Origin: Acidobacteriota bacterium
GTDB taxonomy: Bacteria; Actinomycetota; Acidimicrobiia; ATN3
Direction of reading: 5' to 3'
Assembly: GCA_003577105.1 (NCBI GenBank)
Contig: QEUQ01000004.1
Coordinates: forward strand, 86,156 to 145,950
DNA length: 59,795 nucleotides
Part shown: in pieces, positions 7,845 to 17,211 of the stretch
How positions within the stretch are numbered: position 1 is the stretch's first letter
How the letters are laid out: each line of letters starts with the position of its first letter
The notes under the pieces: generated by a model
Told to the model about the DNA's origin: nothing
The model's database searches: none
What the model saw: only the letters and a program-made list of their open reading frames with translations
Program-made: the position numbers and the translations under genes

Positions 7845-9212
7845 ATGCATCTGACACATACATCTCAGCCCAAGATCCAACGACTCGTCGCCGCGCTTGC
7901 GGTACTTGCGACGGTCATCTCACTTGGATTCGCATTGATGCCCGCTCCGGCAGTCGCCGGACCCCAGACCGCCACAGTAATCAGGAAGTCAATCGAATAC
8001 ACCACAGTCACCGGCGGTCAGGTGGTTCCTAAGCAGTCAACCGATGTGGCCTTTGCATCGGGGGCGGGGTTGTCCGCCTCAAGTGGATCCCGCAGGGTCA
8101 AGAGTGTCTTCGTCAAGGCGGGCGACGTGATCAGCGAGGGCGATGCTCTCGTCGAGCTAGATGGCGACGACGTCGAAGAGCGCCTAGACGCCGCTCGAAG
8201 CGGGCTTTCCGCGGCACAAGAATCACTGAAGCAGGCTCAAGAGATGGCACGACTTCAGGCAGCGCAGGCCGCAAAGCTCAGCTCGGCGGCTGCCGAAGCC
8301 TCGGCTGGCGCCGCTCAGGGCCAGGCCGATACCCAGGCCGCAATTTCGAGCTGTGCTGCAAAGATCAACGCTGTGGCGGCAACTGCCGCTGGTGAGACGG
8401 CTGCGGTTATGGCCTCGCCGCCAGCAGGTCTGCCTCCTGTTCCGACGTATCAGCAACTTCTTCCGTACTTGCCCAACACCCAGGCTGCCGTCGCTGCGGC
8501 TATCGCATGCCTCAGCTCAATCGCGTCGGCTTCTGGCCAGGCAGGCGCACAGAGCGCGACTGCGAAGCTTCTCGAGCAGCAAGCGGCTGGTCTGCGCAGC
8601 GGGGGAAGCGCAACGGCCGCAGCCTCTTCTCGCGTCGAAGCAGCCCGCAAACAGGTGAGGCAGGCGGAACGCTCAAAGAAGGCGCTGATGATTCACGCTC
8701 CCTACGACGCGGTGGTGACCTCGGTCAACGTTACCGAGGGAAGTCTCCTCCCTCAGGGCGTGGGCGCGGTGAGCATCAGAACCCGCAACCTCGAAGCACG
8801 AGCGGACTTGGTCGAGGGCGATCTGATTGCCGTCAAACCTGGTGCTCAAGCATCGGTCAGGGTGACCTCGGCAGCGATGGAGATCTCGACGACGGTGAGT
8901 TCTCTCCCGAAAGATCCGCTCAAGGCGATTGCGGGGCCTGCGATCTACCCCGTCTACCTGCCCCTGCCAGAGTCGAACTCACTCCGAGCAGGTCAGACTG
9001 TCAGGGTCAAGATCACCGTGCCAGGGAGGGACAACGTTCTGGTTGTTCCGACTTCTGCAATTGGCGGACGCGGTGCAGACACCTACGTGACAGTCATAAC
9101 CGAGAAGGGCGAGGAGAACCGCAAGGTGGTCCCTGGGATCATCAACGATGCTGAATCCGAGGTTGTCTCGGGCGTCAACGAGGGTGAGACGGTCAGGCGC
9201 ATCGCTCGCTGA
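7845..9212 (+). CDS. secreted adaptor (HlyD/MFP) with Ala-rich helical hairpin
   Basis: A 455-residue second adaptor of the same operon, starting 9 nt after the permease. It has a signal peptide or anchor (residues 11-38, ending APAVAG), a first lipoyl half (VKSVFVKAGDVISEGDALVELDG), a long Ala/Gln-rich helical hairpin (about 108-283) and a second lipoyl half (MIHAPYDAVVTSVNVTEGS). The beta-barrel carries the same LPKDP motif as the first adaptor, and a C-terminal domain follows. The hairpin turns at a Pro-rich segment (about 191-210) flanked by its two cysteines, C170 and C222, which could form a disulfide outside the cell. It probably bridges the permease to the cell wall or a partner; no TolC is expected in a monoderm. 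Confidence 0.85.
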   Translation: MHLTHTSQPKIQRLVAALAVLATVISLGFALMPAPAVAGPQTATVIRKSIEYTTVTGGQVVPKQSTDVAFASGAGLSASSGSRRVKSVFVKAGDVISEGDALVELDGDDVEERLDAARSGLSAAQESLKQAQEMARLQAAQAAKLSSAAAEASAGAAQGQADTQAAISSCAAKINAVAATAAGETAAVMASPPAGLPPVPTYQQLLPYLPNTQAAVAAAIACLSSIASASGQAGAQSATAKLLEQQAAGLRSGGSATAAASSRVEAARKQVRQAERSKKALMIHAPYDAVVTSVNVTEGSLLPQGVGAVSIRTRNLEARADLVEGDLIAVKPGAQASVRVTSAAMEISTTVSSLPKDPLKAIAGPAIYPVYLPLPESNSLRAGQTVRVKITVPGRDNVLVVPTSAIGGRGADTYVTVITEKGEENRKVVPGIINDAESEVVSGVNEGETVRRIAR

Positions 9213-9284
9213 TTTCGACTGCTCAAGGCGAAACCGCGGAACTGCCGATACCCGGGTCAAGAGAGAAGCCCTGGGAGAGCAGTC

Positions 9285-10175
9285 ATGTTACTGACCGATA
9301 CGCACGCCACGTCGAGCTGGAGTACGTCGGCTCCTCTGGACTGCCGTGGTGCGACCGTCCGTCCCGGCGCATCGGTGATCCCGTACCTCCCGCCACTGCT
9401 CGAGGGGGACTCGGCCCACTACCACCACCATGTTCAGCTGAGGCCCATCGAAGGCGCCTCAATGGCGAGTGTGACCTTCGATCGCTACGCGTGGGCCGCA
9501 GCTGAGCATGGTCCCGAGTGGCGGATGGTAGAACTCGATCCCCTCACGCTCACCTCGCACGTGCCAACACCGTTTCTAGTAACCGGGCCACTCAAGCTGA
9601 ATCCAGAATGCCCACAGGCATGGGTGATCCGCGAAGCAGTCTCTGCGTCGGTGGCAATCAGTGCCGTCCCCCGTCGTGCCGACCTTCCGACGCTCAGACT
9701 CTTCCCGGGGAGCACTCCGCTCGCCAGCGACAGCCCCCACACGCTGCTGCTTCCCCCCGGCGTCATGCTCCCCGATATCAGGCGGATCACCCCCTGTAGG
9801 CTCGAGGTGTTCCCGCTAACCCCAATGGCCTCCATTGCGGTTCGATTTCGAATCTACGATCACGGTGCGCCCGTGGGTGACACGCCATATTTGTTCCGCT
9901 CCGCGCTCTACTCGCCTCGTGCCTGGGAGATCCGCGACGGCCGCCGTGTACTCGAAGAGGACCCGAACACGGGTGAGTTAATCGAACTGGTCGAGGCGAC
10001 GCCAGCGAGTGGCGAGCTAGCACCCGTCGTCACGGTCTTCTCCGGCAAGGCCGTTGCCACCTTCTCGTGGAGGGTCAAACCCGGAGCATCGATTTTCTCG
10101 GTTGCCGGACTCGTGGCTCACGAAGGTGTTGAATACGAGCGTCCGGCCCAGAGCTACAGCCGCTACATGGCGTAG
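9285..10175 (+). CDS. conserved-looking protein of unknown function
   Basis: A 296-residue reading frame with ATG at 9285 and a plausible GGGAGAG site 7 nt upstream. I do not recognise a family. The protein is rich in Pro, Val and predicted beta strands, has no signal peptide or membrane segment, and has a His-rich stretch near residue 46 (HYHHH). The C-terminal half (about 175-290) reads like successive beta strands with alternating hydrophobic residues. It lies between the exporter operon and a thioesterase gene on the same strand. Base composition is like the neighbours, so no sign of recent transfer. The long open frame and ribosome site are the main support for it being real. Confidence 0.65.
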   Translation: MLLTDTHATSSWSTSAPLDCRGATVRPGASVIPYLPPLLEGDSAHYHHHVQLRPIEGASMASVTFDRYAWAAAEHGPEWRMVELDPLTLTSHVPTPFLVTGPLKLNPECPQAWVIREAVSASVAISAVPRRADLPTLRLFPGSTPLASDSPHTLLLPPGVMLPDIRRITPCRLEVFPLTPMASIAVRFRIYDHGAPVGDTPYLFRSALYSPRAWEIRDGRRVLEEDPNTGELIELVEATPASGELAPVVTVFSGKAVATFSWRVKPGASIFSVAGLVAHEGVEYERPAQSYSRYMA

Positions 10176-10198
10176 ACGCGAATCGACAATTCACCTCA

Positions 10199-10241
10199 GC
10201 AGTGATTTGATCGCCGTCTTGTTGCGCCGGCAGATCACTGC
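10199..10241 (+). promoter_or_regulatory. RNA hairpin abutting the thioesterase ribosome-binding site
   Basis: GCAGTGAT (10199-10206) is perfectly complementary to ATCACTGC (10234-10241). Pairing continues inward through one G-U and two more pairs, giving an 11-bp stem with a 21-nt loop. The stem ends directly before the GAAAGG ribosome site (10242-10247) of the next gene. It has no T-tract, so it is not a typical terminator; a role in translation or mRNA stability is inferred. Confidence 0.45.
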
Positions 10242-10256
10242 GAAAGGCTCACTTCG

Positions 10257-10697
10257 TTGATCGACCTCGAAACTGCGTACCCGACCCGGGTGCCGCTCCA
10301 AGTCCGGTTCTCCGATACCGACGCTTCCGGACATATCAACAACGTTTCGTACATCGCGTACTTTGAACTTGGAAGGACGCGGTATTTCTCTGACGTTCAC
10401 GGAGCGCTCAATACTTTCGGGCAGGGCTGGATTCTTGGCGAAGTCCAATGCAGATATCTGGCCCAAGGCTTCTTCGGTGATCCACTCGAAATCCGCTGCG
10501 GGACCAACGGCATTGGGCGAGCGTCGTTTAGAACCGCGTATGAAATCGCGAACGCTGAAACTGGCACGATTCTCGCCAAAGGAATGAGCATCACAGTCTG
10601 CTATGACTTCAAGGCGAAGAAGACCGTCAGGATCAGTGATGAATGGCGGCGAAAGGTTGCCGCTTTCGAAGGCTGGGACGAATCGGTCCTGCTATGA
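10257..10697 (+). CDS. 4HBT-family acyl-CoA thioesterase
   Basis: A 146-residue hotdog-fold protein. The motif RFSDTDASGHINNVSYIAYF near the N-terminus is the 4-hydroxybenzoyl-CoA thioesterase/YbgC/FadM signature with its catalytic aspartate, and length fits a single hotdog domain. It would hydrolyse an acyl-CoA in the cytoplasm; chain specificity is unknown. The TTG start (10257) is supported by GAAAGG 9 nt upstream and by the motif position. A stem-loop ends right at that ribosome site. It is convergent with dnaE, with three bases between stops. Confidence 0.88.
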   Translation: MIDLETAYPTRVPLQVRFSDTDASGHINNVSYIAYFELGRTRYFSDVHGALNTFGQGWILGEVQCRYLAQGFFGDPLEIRCGTNGIGRASFRTAYEIANAETGTILAKGMSITVCYDFKAKKTVRISDEWRRKVAAFEGWDESVLL

Positions 10698-10700
10698 GCT

Positions 10701-13700
10701 CTAGCTGAAGCTGAAGGCTGCATCTGCCCCGAGCACGGCAGCCAGCTCGGCATATAGACCCTGGCGGGTTTCCACCCGATAGCCGCTGCCAGCCTCGAGA
10801 ACGCTTACCACAGCGCCCTCGCGGACCTGGATGATGACAGGCGTCTCACCCGGGTGATTTCCAAGAACCGTGCGAACCGCGCGAAGGGTCTTTCCGACGT
10901 CACCGTCTCTGGAGCGATCCGGCTCAACATTGATAGTGAGGGCGTTGTTCCGCTCAGGTGGCGGCTTCGACAGGTCGGGTTTCCTGATCTCCTCCGCAAT
11001 CAGGGAAGGAGTGTCGTCGCGAGTGTCAACCTTGCCTTTGATGACTATGGTCTGATCCTCCACCAGCTTGTCGCCATGAATGTGCGCGACCTTAGGGAAA
11101 CAGACAACCTCGATCCCCCCGGTTAGGTCTTCGAGGATGAGCGTTGCCATGGGCTCCCCCCGCTTTGTGTAGCGGTGCTGGAGCGACGCGACTACGCCAG
11201 CCACCGTGTGCACCGCGCCGTCGGGGAGCTCCTTGAGCTGTTCTACGGTAGCGTCTGCGTAGGCGCGAAGGATCTCGCCAACCCCTAGCAAAGGGTGGTC
11301 GCTTACATAAAGGCCGAGCATCTCCTTCTCGAAGGCCAGCCGCTGCGACCGATCCCACTCCTGCGTGCCAATCTGGATCGATTCCCCGGGCACGTCGTCG
11401 GCGCCGCCATCGTCGAAGAGGCTGAATTGCCCTTCGTCTTCGCGTTTGCGTTTCTCGAGAACCTGCTCGATTATCAGCGGCTGCGAGTCGAAGAGTCCCT
11501 TCCTCGCGTAGCCGAGCGAATCAAATACGCCGGCCTTCACCGCCGACTCGATAACTCGCTTGTTAAGGACTCCGGTCCCTACGCGCTTTGCGAAATCGAC
11601 AAAGTCCGTGAATGCACCTTCCGAACGAGCTCTGAGGATCTCCCCCACGACGGCCTCGCCGATATTTCTCACAGCCGACAACCCGTAGACGATTTCGCCA
11701 TCGACGACTGTGAAATCCACCGCCGACGCGTTGATGTCAGGCTGTGCGACCGTCACTCCCATCGCCCGGCACTCGTTGAGATAGGTTGCCGTCTTCTCTT
11801 TGTCTTCCTTGACGGATGTGAGGAGCGCGGCCATGTATTCGGCCGGATAGTTCGCCTTCAGATATGCGGTCTGATACGAAATGTAGGCATATCCGTAAGC
11901 ATGAGCTTTGTTGAATCCGTAGTCGGCAAAAGGCTCAATGAGCGCGAACAAGTCCTCGGCGAAGCGCTTGTCGTATCCGTTGGATATGCAGCCCTCAATG
12001 AAACGAACCTCTTGCTCTTTGACCAGCTCTGGAATCTTCTTACCAACCGCCTTGCGGAAGTTGTCGGCCGAGGGCATGTCAAAGCCGGCAATGCGCGACG
12101 CTATCTCGAGGACACTCTCCTGATAGACCAATACCCCATACGTGTCCTTCAAGATCGGCTCGAGGTCGTCGTGAAGGTAAGTCACTGGCTCGCGCCCGTG
12201 CTTGCGATCTACGTAGTGAGGGATGTTCGCCATAGGCCCTGGCCGGTAAAGCGCTATGACCGCGGCAATGTCGTCGAGACTAGTTGGCTTCAAACCTCGC
12301 AGGAGCGACCGCATCTGGCTGCCTTCGAGCTGAAAGACACCAACGGTCTTGCCGTCGCGCAGCATTTCGAAGGTCTTCTCGTCGTCGAACTCTGAGCCGT
12401 CAACATCTATCTCTCGCCCCTGCTCCCTGAGGAGTTCAAGGGTTCGCTCGATGACCGACAAGTTCCGAAGTCCGAGAAAGTCCATCTTTAGAAGGCCCAG
12501 CTTCTCGACGGCACTCAGCTCAAACTGGGTGACGACCTCGGCATCGTCCCCCTTGCGCTGCACTGGAAGGTACTCGGTCAGCGGCTCGCGAGTAATCACG
12601 ACAGCCGCTGCATGGATTGAGTCCTGCCGACGGAGCTCTTCGAGCCCTAACGCGGTATCGACTACTCGCTTGACGTCAGGCTCGCTCTCGTAGGCCTGCC
12701 TCAAGTCCGAGGCAATCCTGAAGCTCTCCTCGTGCCCGGGCGTCTTCTCGAGGCAGGCCTTGAGAGGCGTAGAGCGCCCCATGACCAAGGGGGGCATCAT
12801 CTTTGCGATCTTGTCGCCGAGACCGTAGGGATATCCGAGCACCCGAGCCGAGTCCCTGACCGCTGCCCGTGCCTTGATTGTCGAGAACGTGATGATCTGC
12901 GCGACGTGATCCTCGCCATAGCGACGCGCCACATAGCGGATCATTTCGCCGCGGTAGCGCTCGTCGAAGTCCATGTCGATATCGGGCATCTGCTTGCGAC
13001 CCGGGTTGAGGAATCGCTCGAAGATCAGACCGTGTCTCAGCGGGTCGATGTCGGTAATTCCGAGGCAGTAAGAGACCGCGCATCCCCCGGCAGAACCGCG
13101 ACCCGGGCCAACCCTGATTCCGTTGCTCTTCGCGTAGCGGACGAGATCCCAGACCACCAGGAAGTAGCCGGGGAATCCCATTTCGTTGATTACCCTTAGC
13201 TCGTACTCAAGGCGCTCGACGGCATCGCGGCTGAGCTCGCTCCCCCAGCGTTCGTGCGCCCCCTCAAAGGTGATTTCCTTGAGATATGAGGCCTCGTCGT
13301 GCCCGTCTGGCACTGGAAAATACGGCAGCACAGGATTTCCGAACTCGATATCGACATTGCAGCGCTCGGCAACTGCCAGAGTGTTGTCGCACGCCTCTTC
13401 GAGTTCGCCAAAGAGGCTTCGCATTTCAGCGGCGCTCTTGATGTAGAAGTTGTCGTTTAGGCGGCCTGATTGGTCGTCGTAGTCGAACTTGAAACGGTCG
13501 GCTTCATCGATGGTTGCCCCGGTCTGCACGCACAGCAGAGCGTCGTGGTTGTGAGCATCTTCTTTGCATGTGTAGTGCGAATCATTGGTGGCAATCAAAG
13601 GCAGGTCGAGAGTCCTGGCTATTTCAAGGAGCCCGGCGTTGGCCTTGTGCTGCATTGCGAGATCGTGATCCATGAGTTCGGCGTAGAAGTTGCCGGGACC

Positions 13701-14204
13701 GAAGATGTCACGGTAATCGGCCGCCACAGAGACTGCATCATCGAATCGGCCGTCGAGTATCAGCTTGTTGACCTTGCCCGAGAGACATCCCGTGGTTCCG
13801 ATCAGCCCGCTCGAGAACTTCGAAAGCAACTCCCGGTCAATTCGTGGCTTGTACCAGTACCCCTCGAGAAACGCCTGACTCGAAAGCTTCATGAGGTTTC
13901 TGAATCCGGCTTCGTTTTCGGCCAGGAGGGTCATGTGGTAGTAGCGATCACCGCCACTTGGGGAGCGCTCCCTGTCGAATCGGGACTCGAGCGCCACATA
14001 GGCCTCCATGCCGAGGATCGGTTTGATACCTGCCGCGCGCGCCTGCTCGAAGAAATCGATAACCCCGTACATGACGCCGTGGTCGGTGATCGCGACCGCG
14101 GGCTGGCCGTCTTCAGCAGCGACTCGTACGACGTCTTTCACCCGTGCCGCCCCGTCGAGCATCGAGTACTCGGTATGCAAATGCAGATGTACGAATGAAT
14201 TCAC
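10701..14204 (-). CDS. dnaE: DNA polymerase III alpha subunit (DnaE1 type)
   Basis: A 1167-residue replicative polymerase. Order of domains: PHP domain with its first metal motif HLHLHTEYSMLDG at the N-terminus; palm with the catalytic aspartates in PDIDMDFDE (about 405-413); fingers and tandem HhH region; and a C-terminal OB fold (VHTVAGVVASLQHRYTKRG). Actinobacterial DnaE1 proteins use the PHP site for proofreading, and its key histidines are present here. Length is normal and no intein interrupts it. Start is GTG at 14204. It is convergent with the thioesterase gene and divergent from the histidine-kinase-like gene. Confidence 0.97.
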   Translation of the reverse strand: MNSFVHLHLHTEYSMLDGAARVKDVVRVAAEDGQPAVAITDHGVMYGVIDFFEQARAAGIKPILGMEAYVALESRFDRERSPSGGDRYYHMTLLAENEAGFRNLMKLSSQAFLEGYWYKPRIDRELLSKFSSGLIGTTGCLSGKVNKLILDGRFDDAVSVAADYRDIFGPGNFYAELMDHDLAMQHKANAGLLEIARTLDLPLIATNDSHYTCKEDAHNHDALLCVQTGATIDEADRFKFDYDDQSGRLNDNFYIKSAAEMRSLFGELEEACDNTLAVAERCNVDIEFGNPVLPYFPVPDGHDEASYLKEITFEGAHERWGSELSRDAVERLEYELRVINEMGFPGYFLVVWDLVRYAKSNGIRVGPGRGSAGGCAVSYCLGITDIDPLRHGLIFERFLNPGRKQMPDIDMDFDERYRGEMIRYVARRYGEDHVAQIITFSTIKARAAVRDSARVLGYPYGLGDKIAKMMPPLVMGRSTPLKACLEKTPGHEESFRIASDLRQAYESEPDVKRVVDTALGLEELRRQDSIHAAAVVITREPLTEYLPVQRKGDDAEVVTQFELSAVEKLGLLKMDFLGLRNLSVIERTLELLREQGREIDVDGSEFDDEKTFEMLRDGKTVGVFQLEGSQMRSLLRGLKPTSLDDIAAVIALYRPGPMANIPHYVDRKHGREPVTYLHDDLEPILKDTYGVLVYQESVLEIASRIAGFDMPSADNFRKAVGKKIPELVKEQEVRFIEGCISNGYDKRFAEDLFALIEPFADYGFNKAHAYGYAYISYQTAYLKANYPAEYMAALLTSVKEDKEKTATYLNECRAMGVTVAQPDINASAVDFTVVDGEIVYGLSAVRNIGEAVVGEILRARSEGAFTDFVDFAKRVGTGVLNKRVIESAVKAGVFDSLGYARKGLFDSQPLIIEQVLEKRKREDEGQFSLFDDGGADDVPGESIQIGTQEWDRSQRLAFEKEMLGLYVSDHPLLGVGEILRAYADATVEQLKELPDGAVHTVAGVVASLQHRYTKRGEPMATLILEDLTGGIEVVCFPKVAHIHGDKLVEDQTIVIKGKVDTRDDTPSLIAEEIRKPDLSKPPPERNNALTINVEPDRSRDGDVGKTLRAVRTVLGNHPGETPVIIQVREGAVVSVLEAGSGYRVETRQGLYAELAAVLGADAAFSFS

Positions 14205-14271
14205 GGCTATCTCTGTGCCCCTACCCCAGTGCTCCTATGCCCCAGCCCCGATCGACCACTATCCCAGAGTT

Positions 14272-14301
14272 TTGAACAGGTAAATCACAACCCTGTAACT
14301 T
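14272..14301 (+). promoter_or_regulatory. possible promoter for the histidine-kinase-like gene
   Basis: TTGAAC (14272-14277) and TAACTT (14296-14301) are separated by 18 bp in the 264-base divergent region between dnaE and the kinase-like gene. An 8-bp palindrome GTTATAAC follows at 14315-14322 and contains a TATAAC that could act as a -10 for dnaE on the other strand. Assignment rests on pattern only. Confidence 0.3.
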
Positions 14302-14468
14302 GCTCTTTGGCGATGTTATAACGCTCCGCCAGCAATTGCATGGGATCCGCTCTGAACTGCTACTTTGCAGAGTGAGACTGAAGAGGCTGGTATGGGTGTG
14401 TCCTACAGGCCATATGCTTGGCAGCCCATCGTGCCCACCTGCCGCCTAGAGGAGACGCACTGACCCAT

Positions 14469-15557
14469 ATGGCCGAGAACGGCGACCGGACCAAAGAAGT
14501 GCTCATGCACGCTCCCTTGGGGCTGCTGACTGGCCAGACGTCAGTAGAGGTCGCAACACGCCTGAAGGAAGCCGTCGAGGCAATAACCTCCGGTGACGTC
14601 ACGATTAGCCTGCGCGAAGGCGCTCGCCTTGTCACGGTCGCGCCGGCAGGAACGCAAGTGCCGGCAGAGCTTTATCGATCGGGGCCAACCCGCACCTACA
14701 TAAATCACGGCCTCGATAACGCCACGCTCGTCGCCTTCTTGGCGCAAGGTGAGCGTGTCGCCGGAAGACTCGTCGCTGTGTTGCCAGATCAGATATCAGA
14801 GGAAACGATCGAGGCGATCGAGGCGCTTGTTCAGGTTGCCACGGTGCGCATCCTCCAGCTTGAGGGGGATGCGCGCTTTGAGTCTCTTGTTGACCATGAG
14901 CGGGAGTTCCTCGACCGGTTTGCACACGACATGAAGACCCCCTTGACTGCGATTCTCGGCATGGCGCAGACCCTCCAGCGACAGGACCGCCTGACCCCCG
15001 AGCTGAGGGCCGAATTCCTCGAGAGAATCGAAGCGTCGTCACGGGATCTCGAGAAGATCCTCGAGGAAGGGAGGGCCAAGCTCAAAGCCAAGTCTGCTTC
15101 TCTCTCGGTACCGCTTGAAGAGTGCGACCTCCACGCAATGCTCGCCGAGGCGGTGCATCACGCCCGCGAAGGCATCACGGTGACAATAGAGAACTTCCCG
15201 GGAACACCGTGCGTCGCAGCGAATCCGGCAATCCTTGCAGACGTCTTGGAGAGAACGATCCTTCACTCCAGCACCCGGGCCGCTACAGGTATTCGAATTG
15301 AGATATCGCGAAGCGGTGAATGGGTCGAGATCAAGGTCGCCGACGACGGCCCCGAACCTGATTCAGGGACCTACAACGACGAGCTCTGGTTTCGCGGTCG
15401 CGTGGCAGTGATCGGTCAAGCGCCAGGTGATCCTTTGGAACTGGTCGCGCCCGCCCGTGATCTCCAGACGATGGGCGGAAAGATGGCATTTGAGACTGAT
15501 GGCGGCAAGCTGACGGTGATCTTGATTCTCCCCGTCGCGTCAGCCCAGCCGCTCTAG
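14469..15557 (+). CDS. soluble histidine-kinase-like protein with degenerate ATPase domain
   Basis: About 362 residues and no membrane segment. The N-terminal ~125 residues look like a GAF/PAS-type sensor, followed by a DHp helix with H-box FLDRFAHDMKTPLTAILG (His about 153). The C-terminal domain resembles HATPase_c but is eroded: the N-box Asn region reads VLERTILHSSTRA, a D-x-G element is present (VADDGPE), and the glycine-rich lid motif is not recognisable. It may be a pseudokinase, phosphotransfer protein or phosphatase. ATG 14469 is preferred because the only good site, GGAG at 14451-14454, lies after the earlier ATG at 14418; a CTG at 14460 has better spacing. No partner response regulator is adjacent; the chemoreceptor-like gene converges on it. 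Confidence 0.75.
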   Translation: MAENGDRTKEVLMHAPLGLLTGQTSVEVATRLKEAVEAITSGDVTISLREGARLVTVAPAGTQVPAELYRSGPTRTYINHGLDNATLVAFLAQGERVAGRLVAVLPDQISEETIEAIEALVQVATVRILQLEGDARFESLVDHEREFLDRFAHDMKTPLTAILGMAQTLQRQDRLTPELRAEFLERIEASSRDLEKILEEGRAKLKAKSASLSVPLEECDLHAMLAEAVHHAREGITVTIENFPGTPCVAANPAILADVLERTILHSSTRAATGIRIEISRSGEWVEIKVADDGPEPDSGTYNDELWFRGRVAVIGQAPGDPLELVAPARDLQTMGGKMAFETDGGKLTVILILPVASAQPL

Positions 15558-15560
15558 CGG

Positions 15561-17177
15561 TCAGTCTGCAATCTTGAAACGATCCACCTCGAGCATGAGG
15601 GTCTCGGCAAGCGTCGTGAGCCTCGCGGCCTCTTCTGCGGCCTGTTGCGAGCTGGCGAGGTACTGGCGACTAGTGTCCGCAATCTGTGCAATGGCAACAA
15701 CGACTTGATCGCTCGCGGAACGCTGCTGGGCGGTGGCGATTGAAATCTCCTTTGCGGCACCAGTTGTCTCCTCGGAGAACTGAGCAATTTGATCGAGCAT
15801 CTCGACCGCCTCGTTGGCGAGCTGAGAACCGGAGTTGACCTCACGGCTCCCCTCTTCGGTTACGAGGATCGTGCTGTTGGTCTCGGACTGGATCTCCGCA
15901 ATGAGCTCGCGTATGTCCTCTGTCGCTTCAACCGAGCGCTCAGCTAGCTTGCGAACCTCCTCGGCAACCACTGCGAATCCGCGTCCATGCTCACCCGCTC
16001 GAGCGGCCTCGATAGCCGCGTTGAGTGCGAGGAGATTCGTTTGGTCGGCTATGTCGTTGATCAGCTCGAGGATCGAGCCGATCTCTTGGGAAAGCTCGCC
16101 GAGGCGCAATGTCCTTGTGCCAATTGCCTCGACCCTCTCACGTATCCGCTCGATCGCTTCGTTTGAATTGTGGACCGCGCGCCGCCCCGTGACTGCGGAC
16201 TGAGCAGTCCGTTCAGCCAGGACGGCCACAGACTCGGTCGTCTCGGCAATCTGGCCGGCGGCAGCTGCCAATTCCTCAATGGTCGTGGAAGTCTCAACTG
16301 ACGCCGACGACTGTTCGGCCGAGAGCGATGCCTGCTCATCTGAGGCCGCCCTCAACTGCTGCGCTGAATCGGTTAACTGCTCGACTCCGTGACGCATCTT
16401 CCAAATGAGCGCACGGAGATTGGCCACAGCCTCTGCGAAGTCTGCATTTACCGATGCGAATACGCTCGACGCCTCGCCGAGTCCACTGATTAGCTCATCG
16501 GTTACGTCATCGGAGAGATCGCCATCTCGTAGACGGCTCAGCGCTTTGCCAAATCGCGCGACACGCTCGCTCTCTTCGGCATCGCCTGAGTCATCTTTCC
16601 GATCTAGGCTTGATGTGCCGGAGAGATAGCCGGCTACCACAATCCCGATTGCTGCAGGAAGCGCAGCCTTCCAGCTAACGTCACCCGCAAGGAGCCATCC
16701 GACGACAAATGTCACTGCCCCCGCCAGCCCTCCTGCTAGGCCCGCAGTCGCGCCAAGACTGATCCCGGCGAGGATCGCCTGAAGCGCCACCGGCACGAGT
16801 ACGACCGGACCGGCCCCGGTTATGGCCAATGCACCCAAGAGCCCGGCAATGGCGACCTGGAGAACGAGCGACGCCTCTCTGGAGCGAGCCAGAGATAGCG
16901 CAATGGCGCACGCACCAGCAATACCGAGAACCGCAATGCCGGCAATCATCTTGCCGCCCTTTGGGGTGTGCGTCGCGAAGACTACGGCTCCGATACCGAC
17001 CGCGACGGCCTCCATGACGAGACCGGTCTTCCAATGGCCAAGGGCACTGGCCTGAGGTGTTATTACGACTGGCGCGGACTCGCCCGCGGTAAGAATCTCG
17101 GCCTCTGATTCCGACTCCGTGACACTGACTTCACCCGGGTCGAACCACTCGGCGTCTTTATCGAACTCCTCGGGCAA
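15561..17177 (-). CDS. methyl-accepting chemotaxis protein-like membrane receptor
   Basis: 538 residues. An acidic N-terminal tail (1-45) is followed by about six closely packed membrane segments (about 48-195) with almost no extracytoplasmic loop, then a linker and a complete MCP signalling hairpin. The highly conserved tip is present around residues 375-420 ([20 protein letters not shown], then [19 protein letters not shown]). The long membrane block suggests sensing within or through the membrane rather than of a solute by a Cache domain. No cheA, cheW or cheY lies in the window. It converges with the kinase-like gene (stops three bases apart), so a functional link is possible but unproven. 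Confidence 0.88.
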   Translation of the reverse strand: MPEEFDKDAEWFDPGEVSVTESESEAEILTAGESAPVVITPQASALGHWKTGLVMEAVAVGIGAVVFATHTPKGGKMIAGIAVLGIAGACAIALSLARSREASLVLQVAIAGLLGALAITGAGPVVLVPVALQAILAGISLGATAGLAGGLAGAVTFVVGWLLAGDVSWKAALPAAIGIVVAGYLSGTSSLDRKDDSGDAEESERVARFGKALSRLRDGDLSDDVTDELISGLGEASSVFASVNADFAEAVANLRALIWKMRHGVEQLTDSAQQLRAASDEQASLSAEQSSASVETSTTIEELAAAAGQIAETTESVAVLAERTAQSAVTGRRAVHNSNEAIERIRERVEAIGTRTLRLGELSQEIGSILELINDIADQTNLLALNAAIEAARAGEHGRGFAVVAEEVRKLAERSVEATEDIRELIAEIQSETNSTILVTEEGSREVNSGSQLANEAVEMLDQIAQFSEETTGAAKEISIATAQQRSASDQVVVAIAQIADTSRQYLASSQQAAEEAARLTTLAETLMLEVDRFKIAD

Positions 17178-17211
17178 TATCGCCTCCCCGACTCAGGCGG
17201 CTAAGTATGCC

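Noticed and set aside
11295-12395. Long open frame on the plus strand opposite dnaE (366 codons)
   Set aside because: Lies fully antisense to a strongly conserved polymerase; composition reflects GC-biased third positions of dnaE and no protein motif is visible.
10701-14204. Intein or split in dnaE
   Set aside because: Length and motif order are normal; no intein blocks seen.
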